DNA of 64,000 nt, taken from Woeseiaceae bacterium (GTDB lineage: Bacteria; Pseudomonadota; Gammaproteobacteria; Steroidobacterales; Woeseiaceae). The DNA lies in NCBI GenBank assembly GCA_028280615.1, contig JANQLK010000055.1:119245-183244 (forward strand), read 5' to 3'. The translations under genes were made by a program, and so were the position numbers. Below are positions 33,255 to 41,896 of the stretch, one piece after another. The stretch's first letter is position 1. The number at the start of each line of letters is the position of its first letter. The notes under the pieces are model-generated. The model had not been told where the DNA came from, did not search any database, and saw only the letters and a list, made by a program, of their open reading frames with translations.

Positions 33255-34918
33255 GCGTTCGCGGGCGGCTCGCTCACCCGTACCGCGCGCATCATGCCGG
33301 CCTTCATGTGGTACAGCAGGTGGCAGTGGAAGGCCCACAGCCCCGGCTCGTTCGCCGTCAGCAGCAGTTCGACGCGTTCGGCCGGCTTGATGTTGAGCGT
33401 GTTCTTGCGCGGGCCGTATGCGCCGTGGCCGTTAACGAGTTCGAAGAACATGCCGTGCAGGTGAATCGGGTGCGACATCATCGTGTCGTTGACGAGCACG
33501 AGCCTCAAGCGTTCGCCATACTCGAGTTCGATCGGACCTTTGACCTCGCTGTACTTGATGCCATCGAAGGACCACATGTAGCGATGCATGTTGCCGGTCA
33601 GGTGCAGCTCGAGCGTTCGTGAGGGTTCGCGCGGGTCGGCATTCGGCTCGAGGCTCTTCAACTCGGAATAGCGCAGCGCGCGGTGCGGCACCGACTCGAG
33701 TCCGATGCCGGGCTCGTCCAGGCGGCTCGTGGGCGATTCCGCGATGTTGGCGACGCCGGGCCCACGCCGATGCTCGTGCTCGACCTTTGGTGCCCGTGAC
33801 ACAGGCATGCTGTGGCCTTTGTGCCCGTCACCATGAGCCATTCGGCCGTGGTCCATGCCCATATCCTTCATCGTGAGCTCCGGCATCTCGCGAAGCGGCG
33901 GCACCGCGGCCTTGAGGCGCCTATCGCTCGTCAGCGTGCCGCGCACGAAGCCCGTGCGGTCCATCGACTCCGCCATGAGCGTCCAGGCGCCGGCCTCGGG
34001 CCGGACGACGACGTCGTAGGTCTCGGCCGTGCCGATCTGCAGCTCGTCGGTCTCGACGGGCTGGACGTACTGGCCGTCGGACTGCACGACCGTCATCGGC
34101 ACGCCCGGGATCCGGACGTTGAAGAACGACATCGCGGACCCATTGATGATCCTCAGGCGGACGCGCTCGCCGGGCAGGAACTCAGCGGTCCAGTTGCTGA
34201 GCGCGTCCTGGCCGTTCATAAGGAACGTGTAGGTCTTGGCCGATACGTCGGCGATGTCGCTCTTCGACATGCGCATCTCGTCCCAGGCCCCGAACAGACG
34301 ACCCTGGCCCGCCTTGCGGTTCAGGTTGTAGTAGTCGTCCATGATCTTCAGGTTGTTCAGAAGCCTGTAAGGATCCTCGAAGGTCCAGTCCGACAGCAGG
34401 ACCACGTACTCGCGGTCGTACGCAACAGGGTCCGGTTCGGCCGGGTCGATGATGAGCGGCCCGTAGACGCCGGTCTGCTCCTGCAGGCCCGAATGGCTGT
34501 GATACCAGTAGGTGCCGTTCTGGCGCACGTCGAATTCGTAGCGGAAGCGCTCACCGGGCCGGATTCCGGGGAAACTCAGCCCCGGCACACCGTCCATTCC
34601 GGTCGGCACGAGCAGGCCGTGCCAGTGGATCGACGAGTCCTCGTCGAGCGCATTCGCAACGTTCAGTACGACCCGCTGGCCTTCCTTGAGCCTGACCAGC
34701 GGCCCCGGGAGCGTGCCGTTGACGCCGGTAGCAAGCGCGCGCCGGTCGCCAAACACGACCGGGGTTTTGCCGATCGAGAGATCCCAGGCATCCTGCGGCG
34801 GTCCGGCCGGCAACAGCGCCGCGCGTGCCCAGGCGGGGACCGGCAGGCTCAGTTTCGCGAGGCCGAAGCCGGCAAGTGCGACCGACGACGCGAGAAAAGT
34901 GCGGCGTGAGCTAGGCAT
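33251..34918 (-). CDS. copA: copper resistance multicopper oxidase CopA
   Basis: 555 residues from ATG 34918. A twin-arginine signal (SSRRTFLASS) directs folded export. Copper ligands are intact: HWHG (98-101), HSHS (140-143), HPIHLHG (483-489) and HCHLLYHMKAGM (531-542), covering types 1, 2 and 3. A Met/His-rich stretch (MKDMGMDHGRMAHGDGHKGHSM region) probably binds extra copper. It oxidises Cu(I) in the periplasm. The upstream DUF465 gene overlaps it by 8 bases; copB follows with coupled translation. No CopRS or CueR regulator is adjacent. Confidence 0.95.
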   Translation of the reverse strand: MPSSRRTFLASSVALAGFGLAKLSLPVPAWARAALLPAGPPQDAWDLSIGKTPVVFGDRRALATGVNGTLPGPLVRLKEGQRVVLNVANALDEDSSIHWHGLLVPTGMDGVPGLSFPGIRPGERFRYEFDVRQNGTYWYHSHSGLQEQTGVYGPLIIDPAEPDPVAYDREYVVLLSDWTFEDPYRLLNNLKIMDDYYNLNRKAGQGRLFGAWDEMRMSKSDIADVSAKTYTFLMNGQDALSNWTAEFLPGERVRLRIINGSAMSFFNVRIPGVPMTVVQSDGQYVQPVETDELQIGTAETYDVVVRPEAGAWTLMAESMDRTGFVRGTLTSDRRLKAAVPPLREMPELTMKDMGMDHGRMAHGDGHKGHSMPVSRAPKVEHEHRRGPGVANIAESPTSRLDEPGIGLESVPHRALRYSELKSLEPNADPREPSRTLELHLTGNMHRYMWSFDGIKYSEVKGPIELEYGERLRLVLVNDTMMSHPIHLHGMFFELVNGHGAYGPRKNTLNIKPAERVELLLTANEPGLWAFHCHLLYHMKAGMMRAVRVSEPPANA

Positions 34919-35126
34919 CGAGATCGGGGATGAGCTCGCTCTCGAGCGTCGAGATCATGTCCTTTAAGAGCAGTTTGCGCTTCTTCAGGCGCCGGATGCG
35001 CAGCTGGTCGACCATCGGGTCGTGCTGCAGCCGGTCGATCAGATAGTCGAGATCCCTGTGGCTGACACGCAGCTCCCGCAGGCGCTCGAGCTGCTTGAAA
35101 GTGTCGGTTTCGACTTTGTCGTTCAT
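34911..35126 (-). CDS. DUF465 (YdcH-like) small protein
   Basis: 71 residues from ATG 35126. The helical sequence ending LKKRKLLLKDMISTLE is the hallmark of the DUF465 family. It is soluble and likely forms a helical hairpin. Its stop codon lies inside the start region of copA, so it is the first gene of the copA-copB transcript here, though the family itself has no known copper role. Confidence 0.85.
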   Translation of the reverse strand: MNDKVETDTFKQLERLRELRVSHRDLDYLIDRLQHDPMVDQLRIRRLKKRKLLLKDMISTLESELIPDLDA

Positions 35127-35197
35127 CCGTTTACGAGACCGGCCGGAAGATCGGGAGAAGCAAGACCGGCTAGTGTAGCGCCTCGCGTGAGGCTCTG

Positions 35198-36001
35198 CTA
35201 AGTCTCTGAGTCCACAAGCGCCAGCCAGTCGCGGTCACGGGCTCCGACGACCATGAACCACGGGTTCAGGATGTCGTCCTTCCGGTTGTACCTCAACGGG
35301 CTGCCATCGAGTTCGAGTACGGCGCCACCCGCCTGTTCCACGACGGCCTGCGCGGCCGCAGTGTCCCACTCGGAAGTCGGGCCCAGCCGCGGATAAACGT
35401 CCGCGCCGCCCTCGGCAACCACGCAGAACTTGAGCGAGCTGCCCATCGGCACCATCTCGTGTTCGCCGAGATTATCGAGCCAGGCATCGAGGCTGGCGCC
35501 CCGGTGGGAACGGCTGCCCACAACGCGCGGTGGCTGGGCCGAGTTCGCAGCCACGCTGATCGCCCGCGGCGCGCCATTGTCATCGCGCCGTTCGGCACCA
35601 TATCCCTGGCATCCCAGGTAGGTCGTGCCCTGAACGGGCACGCGGACGACCCCGAACACGGGCCGGCCGTCGTCGATCAGCGCGATGTTGACCGTGAATT
35701 CGCCGTTTCGATTGACGAACTCCTTGGTGCCGTCGAGCGGATCGACAAGCCAGTAGCGCTTCCACGTGCGGCGTTCGTCGAACGACGCGAGGCCGGACTC
35801 CTCGGAAATGATCGGCATGCCGGGAGTCAGCGCTTCGAGTCCGGCCACGATCGTGCGATGCGCCGCGATATCGGCCTTCGTGAGCGGCGACGCGTCGTCC
35901 TTCTCTTGCACCTCGAAGTCGGTGGCGTACACTTCGAGTATTCGTGCGCCGGCGTCCGTCGCCAGCGCAACCACCGGGTCTATCAAGTCTTCGAGGTTCA
36001 T
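35198..36001 (-). CDS. cysQ: 3'(2'),5'-bisphosphate nucleotidase
   Basis: 267 residues from ATG 36001 (MNLEDLIDPVVALATDAG); in-frame ATGs at 36019 and 36058 are possible but not needed for the family fold. Motifs of the inositol-monophosphatase superfamily are present: EESGL with metal Glu, DPLDGTKEF and the C-terminal SEWDTAAAQAVVEQAGG. CysQ removes the 3' phosphate of PAP made in sulfate assimilation. The gene diverges from yrfG with starts only about 17-40 bases apart, so the promoters overlap the coding starts. Confidence 0.92.
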   Translation of the reverse strand: MNLEDLIDPVVALATDAGARILEVYATDFEVQEKDDASPLTKADIAAHRTIVAGLEALTPGMPIISEESGLASFDERRTWKRYWLVDPLDGTKEFVNRNGEFTVNIALIDDGRPVFGVVRVPVQGTTYLGCQGYGAERRDDNGAPRAISVAANSAQPPRVVGSRSHRGASLDAWLDNLGEHEMVPMGSSLKFCVVAEGGADVYPRLGPTSEWDTAAAQAVVEQAGGAVLELDGSPLRYNRKDDILNPWFMVVGARDRDWLALVDSET

Positions 36002-36017
36002 TCGTGGCACCGTATCC

Positions 36018-36731
36018 ATGCGGGCCGCGCAGTATAAAGCAGTGAAAACCGAACCCAAAACCGAACCGATAACCGATCCGAAGTCCGCACTCGATCAGTG
36101 TGACACGCTCATGCTCGACATGGACGGCACCGTGCTCGACCTGGCCTACGACAACTTCATGTGGCTAAAGCACGTGCCCGCTCACTTCGCCGAGGCGAAA
36201 GGTATCGAGCCCGACGAGGCCCAGCGGCGCCTGTACGCGAAGTTCGAGGAAATGATGGGCAAACTCGAGTGGTACTGCCTCGACCACTGGAGCGAGTACC
36301 TGGACCTCGACGTTGTCGGCCTGCACCGCGACCAGCTGCATCGCATCGACTATCTGCCCGGTGCCGAGGCGTTCCTGAAGGCCGTCAGCGAGCGCGACCT
36401 GCGCCTCCTGCTCGTGACGAACTCACATATGGACGTGCTCGACATCAAGGACGAGGTGACGGGCCTGACCGCACACTTCGATGCCGTCTACAGCTCGCAC
36501 CGCTTCGGCATGCCGAAGGAGCGGCCGGAGTTCTGGGAGCGCTTGAACCAGCAGGAGGACTTCGACCCGGAGACGACGCTGTTCATCGACGATACGGCGC
36601 GGGTGCTCGACAGCGCGAGTCGCTACGGTATCTCGATGCTGCTCGAGGTGATGCTGCCCGATACGAGCAAGCCGTCGCGGCGATTGAGCGACTACGTTGG
36701 CGTCGAGGCCGTCGGCGATCTGATCGGGTAG
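36018..36731 (+). CDS. yrfG: GMP/IMP nucleotidase, HAD family
   Basis: 237 residues from ATG 36018; a GTG at 36042 is an alternative start that would shorten the polar leader. HAD motif I is LMLDMDGTVLDLAYDN, followed by the YrfG-specific ease of WYCLDHWSEYLDLDV, motif II LLVTNSHMDV, and motif IV TLFIDDTARVLDSA. This closely tracks E. coli YrfG, which dephosphorylates GMP and IMP. Cytosolic. It converges on rhlB with a 4-base gap. Confidence 0.88.
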   Translation: MRAAQYKAVKTEPKTEPITDPKSALDQCDTLMLDMDGTVLDLAYDNFMWLKHVPAHFAEAKGIEPDEAQRRLYAKFEEMMGKLEWYCLDHWSEYLDLDVVGLHRDQLHRIDYLPGAEAFLKAVSERDLRLLLVTNSHMDVLDIKDEVTGLTAHFDAVYSSHRFGMPKERPEFWERLNQQEDFDPETTLFIDDTARVLDSASRYGISMLLEVMLPDTSKPSRRLSDYVGVEAVGDLIG

Positions 36732-36735
36732 GCGG

Positions 36736-37989
36736 CTAGCGCCGGCGGCCGCCGCTGCGCCTGGCGCCGCCGCGCCGGGCCGGGACTTTCTTACGCGGCT
36801 TGTATTTCGGTTTCTCGAGCTCCGGGAGCAGGCTCGTGTCGTAGTTGGCGACCGGGATTTTGTGGCCGATGTAGTCCTCGATGTCGGGCAGTGCGATCGC
36901 GTAGGTCTCGCAGCCGAAGCTGATCGCGTCGCCCGCGGCACCGGCCCGCGCCGTGCGGCCGATACGGTGCACGTAGTCTTCGGAGTCCTGCGGCAGGTCG
37001 TAGTTGATGACGTATTGCACGTCCGGGATGTGCAGGCCGCGGCTCGCCACGTCGGTGCCGATCAGGACGTGCAGCTCGCCGCTCTGGAAGTCGCGCAGCA
37101 TCCTGAGACGCTTTTTCTGCGGCACGTCGCCGGAGATGGCCGCGGCGTTGACGCCGTTGGCCTGAAGATAGGCCTGCACGCGTTCGGCCTCGCGCTTCAT
37201 GTTGACGAACACCATCGTTCGTGACTGGCCCATCTCGCGGATCAGGCCGACCAACAGCGGCATCTTGTCCTCGTTGGACGGGAAGAAAATCGCCTGGCGG
37301 ACGCGGTCCGCCGTGACCTTGTCGGGCTCGATCTGAATCAGCTCGGGTTCGTTCATGTGCTCGTAGGCGAGCTCCAGGACGCGCTGCGAGAGCGTGGCCG
37401 AAAACAGCATGTTGAGCCGTTTGCCGGGGTCGGGCAGCCGCCGCAGCAGGTAGCGAATGTCCTTGATGAAGCCTAAGTCGAACATGCGGTCGGCTTCGTC
37501 GAGCACGGCGACCTGCACCTGGTTGAGCTTGAACACGCCCTGCTTGAAGTAGTCGATGATGCGGCCGGGCGTGCCGATCAGGATGTCGATGCCGGCCGCG
37601 ATCTGGTTGCGCTGCTTCTCGTAGTCCGTGCCGCCGAACGCCAGGCCGATGACGAGCCCCGTGTGCTTGCCGATCACCTCGGCGTCGTTGGCGATCTGCA
37701 CGGCGAGCTCGCGAGTCGGCGCGAGCATGAACGCACGCGGCTGGCGCTGTCCATCGCTCGGTGCCTCGGACTTCAACAGGCGCTGATAGGTGGCGATCAG
37801 GAAGGCCGCGGTCTTGCCGGTGCCGGTCTGCGCCTGGCCGGCCACATCCCTGTCTTCGAGCGCGATCGGCAGCGTGTCGGCCTGGATCGGCGTACAGAAT
37901 TCGAAGCCGGCGTCACGGATGCCGGCGCGGATGCGGTCGTCGAGCGGCAGCTCGTCGAATCTGAGGTCGCTCAGATGATTTTCGGACAT
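36736..37989 (-). CDS. rhlB: ATP-dependent RNA helicase RhlB
   Basis: 417 residues from ATG 37989. DEAD-box motifs in order: Q motif with FEFCTPIQADTLP, AQTGTGKT (motif I), PTRELA, TPGR, DEAD, SAT, then VFVNMKREAERV, GTDVASRGLHIPDV and HRIGRTARAG. A basic C-terminal tail (RKKVPARRGGARRSGGRRR) probably binds RNA. It unwinds RNA and in gammaproteobacteria joins the degradosome. The gene is divergent from trxA-rho, the same layout as in E. coli, which supports the rhlB call over other DEAD helicases. Confidence 0.92.
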   Translation of the reverse strand: MSENHLSDLRFDELPLDDRIRAGIRDAGFEFCTPIQADTLPIALEDRDVAGQAQTGTGKTAAFLIATYQRLLKSEAPSDGQRQPRAFMLAPTRELAVQIANDAEVIGKHTGLVIGLAFGGTDYEKQRNQIAAGIDILIGTPGRIIDYFKQGVFKLNQVQVAVLDEADRMFDLGFIKDIRYLLRRLPDPGKRLNMLFSATLSQRVLELAYEHMNEPELIQIEPDKVTADRVRQAIFFPSNEDKMPLLVGLIREMGQSRTMVFVNMKREAERVQAYLQANGVNAAAISGDVPQKKRLRMLRDFQSGELHVLIGTDVASRGLHIPDVQYVINYDLPQDSEDYVHRIGRTARAGAAGDAISFGCETYAIALPDIEDYIGHKIPVANYDTSLLPELEKPKYKPRKKVPARRGGARRSGGRRR

Positions 37990-38391
37990 ACGAAAAGAAC
38001 CAAAAATGAGGTGTAAAAGCTTGCAAATTGGCGCGTGACGCGTTCAAATTAGCGTCAATTCGACGCGACACCCGTCGCACCAGCGCTTACGCACTCGTCT
38101 ATTTCAGACCTTATCCAGACGGAAACCAGTAAGAAGCCGCGCTAAAGCTGCGACATATTGCCTGATACTTCGGGCAGCGTCATCCATTTTGATTTGCACG
38201 TCCGCCGTAAGGGGCGCCGGGACGGGCAATACCAATATGCAAGGCCGGACTTGCCGGGGGAACGGGAAGTCAGAACGCCAATCGGACGAAGGCGGTTCGC
38301 CGGTCTATATCAAACAGCGCGGACGTATCGCGGGGGCGAGACGTCGGCAAGACCTACTTTTCAAGCGATGTCTCTGTGGAGGTAGAAAGCG
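37990..38391. other. 402-base divergent spacer between rhlB and trxA
   Basis: No convincing gene: short open frames (38158-38385, 38189-38395) lack start signals. It should hold the rhlB and trxA promoters, but no pair of boxes stands out. A 5-bp inverted repeat, GCGTC (38052-38056) with GACGC (38062-38066), is the only structure noted. GGAGG at 38378-38382 is the trxA binding site. Confidence 0.45.
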
Positions 38392-38718
38392 GTGAGCGAC
38401 ACAATCGTGCACACCAGCGACGGCAGCTTTGAGGCCGACGTGATCAATTCAGACAAACCTGTGCTACTCGATTTCTGGGCGGAATGGTGCGGCCCATGCA
38501 AGATGATCGCCCCGCTCCTGGACGAGGCGGCGTCCGAGTACGCCGACAAGCTCAGCGTCGTCAAGATCAACATCGACGACAACCCGAACACGCCGCAGAA
38601 GTTCGGTATTCGCAGCATTCCCACGCTGATGATTTTCAAAGACGGTGCGCCGCAGGCGCAGAAACTGGGCGCGATGTCCAAATCGCAGCTCATCGAATTC
38701 CTGGATAGCAATCTGTGA
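38392..38718 (+). CDS. trxA: thioredoxin 1
   Basis: 108 residues from GTG 38392 with GGAGG 9 bases upstream. The active site WCGPC lies in [15 protein letters not shown] (about Cys33 and Cys36) and the cis-Pro in RSIPTLMIF. It is the general cytosolic dithiol reductant. It overlaps the rho start as GTGA and is divergent from rhlB, the conserved rhlB-trxA-rho arrangement. Confidence 0.97.
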   Translation: MSDTIVHTSDGSFEADVINSDKPVLLDFWAEWCGPCKMIAPLLDEAASEYADKLSVVKINIDDNPNTPQKFGIRSIPTLMIFKDGAPQAQKLGAMSKSQLIEFLDSNL

Positions 38719-40145
38719 GAGGATACTTGGGTAATCAAACGAAGAGCCGACCGAACAAGTCTGGCAACAAGAGCAAGGGCGGCGGCAACCGCCGCCGTCG
38801 TCGGCGTCCGCAGCAGGAAGAGTATCCTGATGACGATGCAAGCCTCGAGGTGATCCCGCCGGATCAGCTCGAAGCCAGCAAGAACGTCATGAACTTGAGC
38901 GAGCTCAAGACGCGCCCCGCCGCGTCTTTAGTGGAACTCGGTGAGTCGCTGGGCCTCGAGGGGCTCGCGCGTTCGCGCAAGCAGGACATCATTTTCTCGA
39001 TCTTGAAGGCGCACGCCAAGCTCGGCGAGGACATCTACGGCGAGGGCGTGCTCGAAATCCTGCAGGACGGTTTCGGCTTCCTGCGCTCGGCCGACGGTTC
39101 CTATCTCGCGGGTCCCGACGACATCTACGTGAGCCCCAGTCAGATCCGGCGTTTTTCGCTCAGGACCGGCGACACGGTGTCGGGCCTGATCCGGCCGCCG
39201 AAGGACGGCGAGCGCTATTTCGCGCTGCTCAAGGTCGGCCAGATCAACCACGACGCGCCCGAGAACGCGCGTTCGAAGGTGCTGTTCGAGAACCTGACGC
39301 CGCTGTTCCCGAAAGACCGGCTGAAGCTCGAGCAGGGCAACGGCAGCACCGAGGACCTGACGGCACGCATCATCGACATGGTGGCGCCGATCGGCAAGGG
39401 CCAGCGCGGCCTGATCGTCTCGCCGCCGAAAGCCGGTAAGACGATGCTGCTGCAGAACATCGCGTCGGCCATCGTCGCGAACAACCCCGACGTCGACCTC
39501 ATGGTACTGCTCATCGACGAGCGGCCCGAGGAAGTGACCGAGATGGAACGCACGGTGCGCGGTGAGGTCGTGTCGTCGACCTTCGACGAGCCGGCCAGCC
39601 GTCACGTGCAGGTCGCGGACATGGTCATCGAGAAGGCCAAGCGGCTCGTCGAGCACAAGCGCGACGTCGTGATCCTGCTCGATTCGATCACGCGCCTGGC
39701 GCGCGCCTACAACACCGTCGTTCCGTCATCGGGCAAGGTGCTGACGGGCGGTGTCGACGCGAACGCGCTGCATCGACCGAAGCGCTTCTTCGGTGCGGCA
39801 CGCAACATCGAGGAGGGCGGCAGCCTGACGATTCTCGCGACGGCGCTCGTCGATACGGGCTCGAAGATGGACGAGGTCATCTACGAGGAGTTCAAGGGCA
39901 CGGGCAACATGGAGATTCACCTGGATCGCCGTATCGCCGAAAAGCGTGTCTTCCCGGCCATCAACATCAACCGTTCCGGCACGCGCAAGGAAGAGCTCCT
40001 GACCGCGCCGGACGAGCTGCAGAAGATGTGGGTCCTGCGCAAGGTCCTGCACCCGATGGACGAACTCGCGGCGATCGAGTTCCTGCTGAACAAGCTGCAG
40101 GATACGAAGACCAACGCTCAGTTCTTCGAGGCGATGAAGCGCTAG
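38715..40145 (+). CDS. rho: transcription termination factor Rho with N-terminal extension
   Basis: 476 residues from GTG 38715, whose start overlaps the trxA stop by 4 bases. Residue 59 onward ([19 protein letters not shown]) aligns with the usual Rho of about 420 residues, so about 58 residues are added in front; they are Lys/Arg/Gln-rich with a run of six arginines (about 26-31), then acidic. ATG 38889 would give the classical start but has no clear binding site. RNA-binding and ATPase parts are complete: GFGFLRS, Walker [10 protein letters not shown], and [12 protein letters not shown] terminator follows. Confidence 0.93.
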   Translation: MRGYLGNQTKSRPNKSGNKSKGGGNRRRRRRPQQEEYPDDDASLEVIPPDQLEASKNVMNLSELKTRPAASLVELGESLGLEGLARSRKQDIIFSILKAHAKLGEDIYGEGVLEILQDGFGFLRSADGSYLAGPDDIYVSPSQIRRFSLRTGDTVSGLIRPPKDGERYFALLKVGQINHDAPENARSKVLFENLTPLFPKDRLKLEQGNGSTEDLTARIIDMVAPIGKGQRGLIVSPPKAGKTMLLQNIASAIVANNPDVDLMVLLIDERPEEVTEMERTVRGEVVSSTFDEPASRHVQVADMVIEKAKRLVEHKRDVVILLDSITRLARAYNTVVPSSGKVLTGGVDANALHRPKRFFGAARNIEEGGSLTILATALVDTGSKMDEVIYEEFKGTGNMEIHLDRRIAEKRVFPAININRSGTRKEELLTAPDELQKMWVLRKVLHPMDELAAIEFLLNKLQDTKTNAQFFEAMKR

Positions 40146-40176
40146 TACGCGGCTCGTCTGCCAGGCAACACGGCGG

Positions 40177-40205
40177 CGGGGCCTTCGGGCCCCGTCCTCG
40201 TTTCC
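40177..40205 (+). terminator. probable terminator after rho
   Basis: A 7-bp GC-rich stem (CGGGGCC 40177-40183 with GGCCCCG 40188-40194) capped by a stable TTCG tetraloop is followed by a mixed pyrimidine stretch with a short TTT. Strong hairpin, poor T-run. Confidence 0.6.
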
Positions 40206-40270
40206 ACCGACCGCGACCGGTTTTCCTCCCTCCGAGCGTCTAAGCTGAGAGGACCCAAGGGGCGTTCGGC

Positions 40271-40894
40271 GTGGCGATGTACCTGGAAGACAAGCGGCTG
40301 GTACGAAGTCTGCTAAAGGGCGACGAGCGCGCCTTTGCGCGGTTTTTCGACGACCATTTCGCGCGCCTGTACCGCTTCGCGCTGGCGAGGATTCCCGACG
40401 ACGCCGACGGCGCGCGCGAGGTCGCGCAGGCGTCAATGAGCAAGGCGGTGCGCAATCTCGAGAGCTATCGCGGCGAGTCCGCGCTGTTCACCTGGCTCTG
40501 CGCGATCTGCCGCAATGAACTCGCCGACTGGCTGACCGCCCGGGGCCGCTTTCGGCAGCACATCGTGCTCGTCGAGGACCTGCCCGATGTTCGCGCAGCC
40601 GTGGACTCCTACCGGGCGCCGTTCGATGAGACGCCCGAAGCCGAGTACGCTCGCCTCGAGCGCCTTAGACTGATCGAAGTGGCACTCGACCGGCTGCCGG
40701 CGAAATACGGCAACGTCCTCGAGTGGAAATACGTCGAGGGTCACTCGGTTCGCGATATCGCCGCGCGCCTGGGTATCAGCACCGAGGCGGCACAGTCACT
40801 CATCGCCCGGGCGAAGCGCGCCTTCGCCGACGTCTACCCGGCGCTCACCGACGGCCTTTGCGAGCAAGACAGCACCAGGGTACCCGCATCATGA
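40271..40894 (+). CDS. ECF-type RNA polymerase sigma factor
   Basis: 207 residues from GTG 40271 (ATG 40277 is a close alternative); AAGGGG lies about 9 bases upstream. Region 2 is DERAFARFFDDHFARLYRFA to SYRGESALFTWLCAICRNE and region 4 is EVALDRLPAKYGNVLEWKYV to GISTEAAQSLIARAKRAF. This is an extracytoplasmic-function sigma-70 family member. It is followed, with ATGA overlap, by a FecR-like gene and then a receptor, so it most likely drives that receptor and perhaps iron-related genes after a surface signal. Confidence 0.9.
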   Translation: MAMYLEDKRLVRSLLKGDERAFARFFDDHFARLYRFALARIPDDADGAREVAQASMSKAVRNLESYRGESALFTWLCAICRNELADWLTARGRFRQHIVLVEDLPDVRAAVDSYRAPFDETPEAEYARLERLRLIEVALDRLPAKYGNVLEWKYVEGHSVRDIAARLGISTEAAQSLIARAKRAFADVYPALTDGLCEQDSTRVPAS

Positions 40895-41889
40895 ATAGCA
40901 ACGACGAACGCTCACTCGAATCCGAACGTTCCTTCGAGGAACTGCTCGGCCGGGCCGATCCGCGACCGATGCCATCGGCGGCCGACATCGATGCCGCGCG
41001 ATCGGCGATTCGCGCCGAATGGCGGGACGCGACCCGCCAGCGCCGCCGACGCCGGCACGTAAGCTATGCCGCGGCGGCGGGCCTGCTCATCGGCATCGTC
41101 GCCGTGCTCGCCGTCCTGCGTCCCGACGTGACCGATCCGGTCGGCGTGGCGTCGATTCACACGAGCAGCGGCACGATCTACCTCCTGGGCGAGGCGGCCG
41201 AACTCGAGGCGCTCGCCGACCCCGACAGACTCGTGGCCGGGCAGACGATCGAGACGGCGGGCAACGGCTCGCTCGGCATGCATTGGCAGAGTGGGGGATC
41301 CCTGCGCGTCGACGCGAGCACCCGGGTACGGTTCGTGTCGCCGGGCGAGATCGACGTCCTCAAAGGGCGGGTGTACTTCGACGCCGGCGGCAGCGAGGAA
41401 GACTCGCTGCGCATGCAAACGCCGCACGGGTCCGTTTCGCACGTCGGCACGCAGTACATGATCGACGTGAGCCCCGACCGTCTCGCCGTCAGCGTGCGCG
41501 AGGGCCGCGTGGCCGTCGAAGGCCGTTTTCATGACGCAGAGATCGAAGCGGGCCAGCGGGCAACGATCGAGGGCAGCCGGGCGCCGCAGCTCGTCGCCAT
41601 TGCCGGTTACGGCGGCGACTGGCAGTGGATCGAGGCGACGGCAGCGCAGACGACGTTCGACGGCCGGCCGGCCATCGAACTCGTCGACTGGGCCGTCCGC
41701 GAGACCGGGCTCGCCGTCGAGTACTCGAGCGCCGCCGCGCGGCGTACCGCGAGCGACGAGTTGCTCGAGGGGAACTTCAGCCGGCTGCCGCGGGCGGCTC
41801 TGCGGCAGGCGCTATTGTCGGTCGAGCTCGAACATCGCATCGACGACGGTGTGATCACGATTTCCGCCACGGAGGCCGGCGACGACTAA
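40891..41889 (+). CDS. FecR-like anti-sigma regulator with STN-like C-terminus
   Basis: 332 residues from ATG 40891, coupled to the sigma gene by ATGA. An N-terminal cytoplasmic part, one membrane helix (about 54-71, after RQRRRRRHVS), then a periplasmic FecR domain (TSSGTIYLLG to RVAVEGRFHDAEIEAGQ). The last 90 residues (PAIELVDWAVRETGLAVEYS, NFSRLPRAALRQALLSV) look like an STN fold. It should hold the sigma factor inactive and release it when the receptor signals. Lower GC or broken motifs are not seen. Confidence 0.85.
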   Translation: MNSNDERSLESERSFEELLGRADPRPMPSAADIDAARSAIRAEWRDATRQRRRRRHVSYAAAAGLLIGIVAVLAVLRPDVTDPVGVASIHTSSGTIYLLGEAAELEALADPDRLVAGQTIETAGNGSLGMHWQSGGSLRVDASTRVRFVSPGEIDVLKGRVYFDAGGSEEDSLRMQTPHGSVSHVGTQYMIDVSPDRLAVSVREGRVAVEGRFHDAEIEAGQRATIEGSRAPQLVAIAGYGGDWQWIEATAAQTTFDGRPAIELVDWAVRETGLAVEYSSAAARRTASDELLEGNFSRLPRAALRQALLSVELEHRIDDGVITISATEAGDD

Positions 41890-41896
41890 TCCAGCA

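Noticed and set aside
38158..38395. Short plus-strand frames in the rhlB-trxA spacer
   Set aside because: No binding site and unusual composition; the spacer is better explained as promoter DNA.
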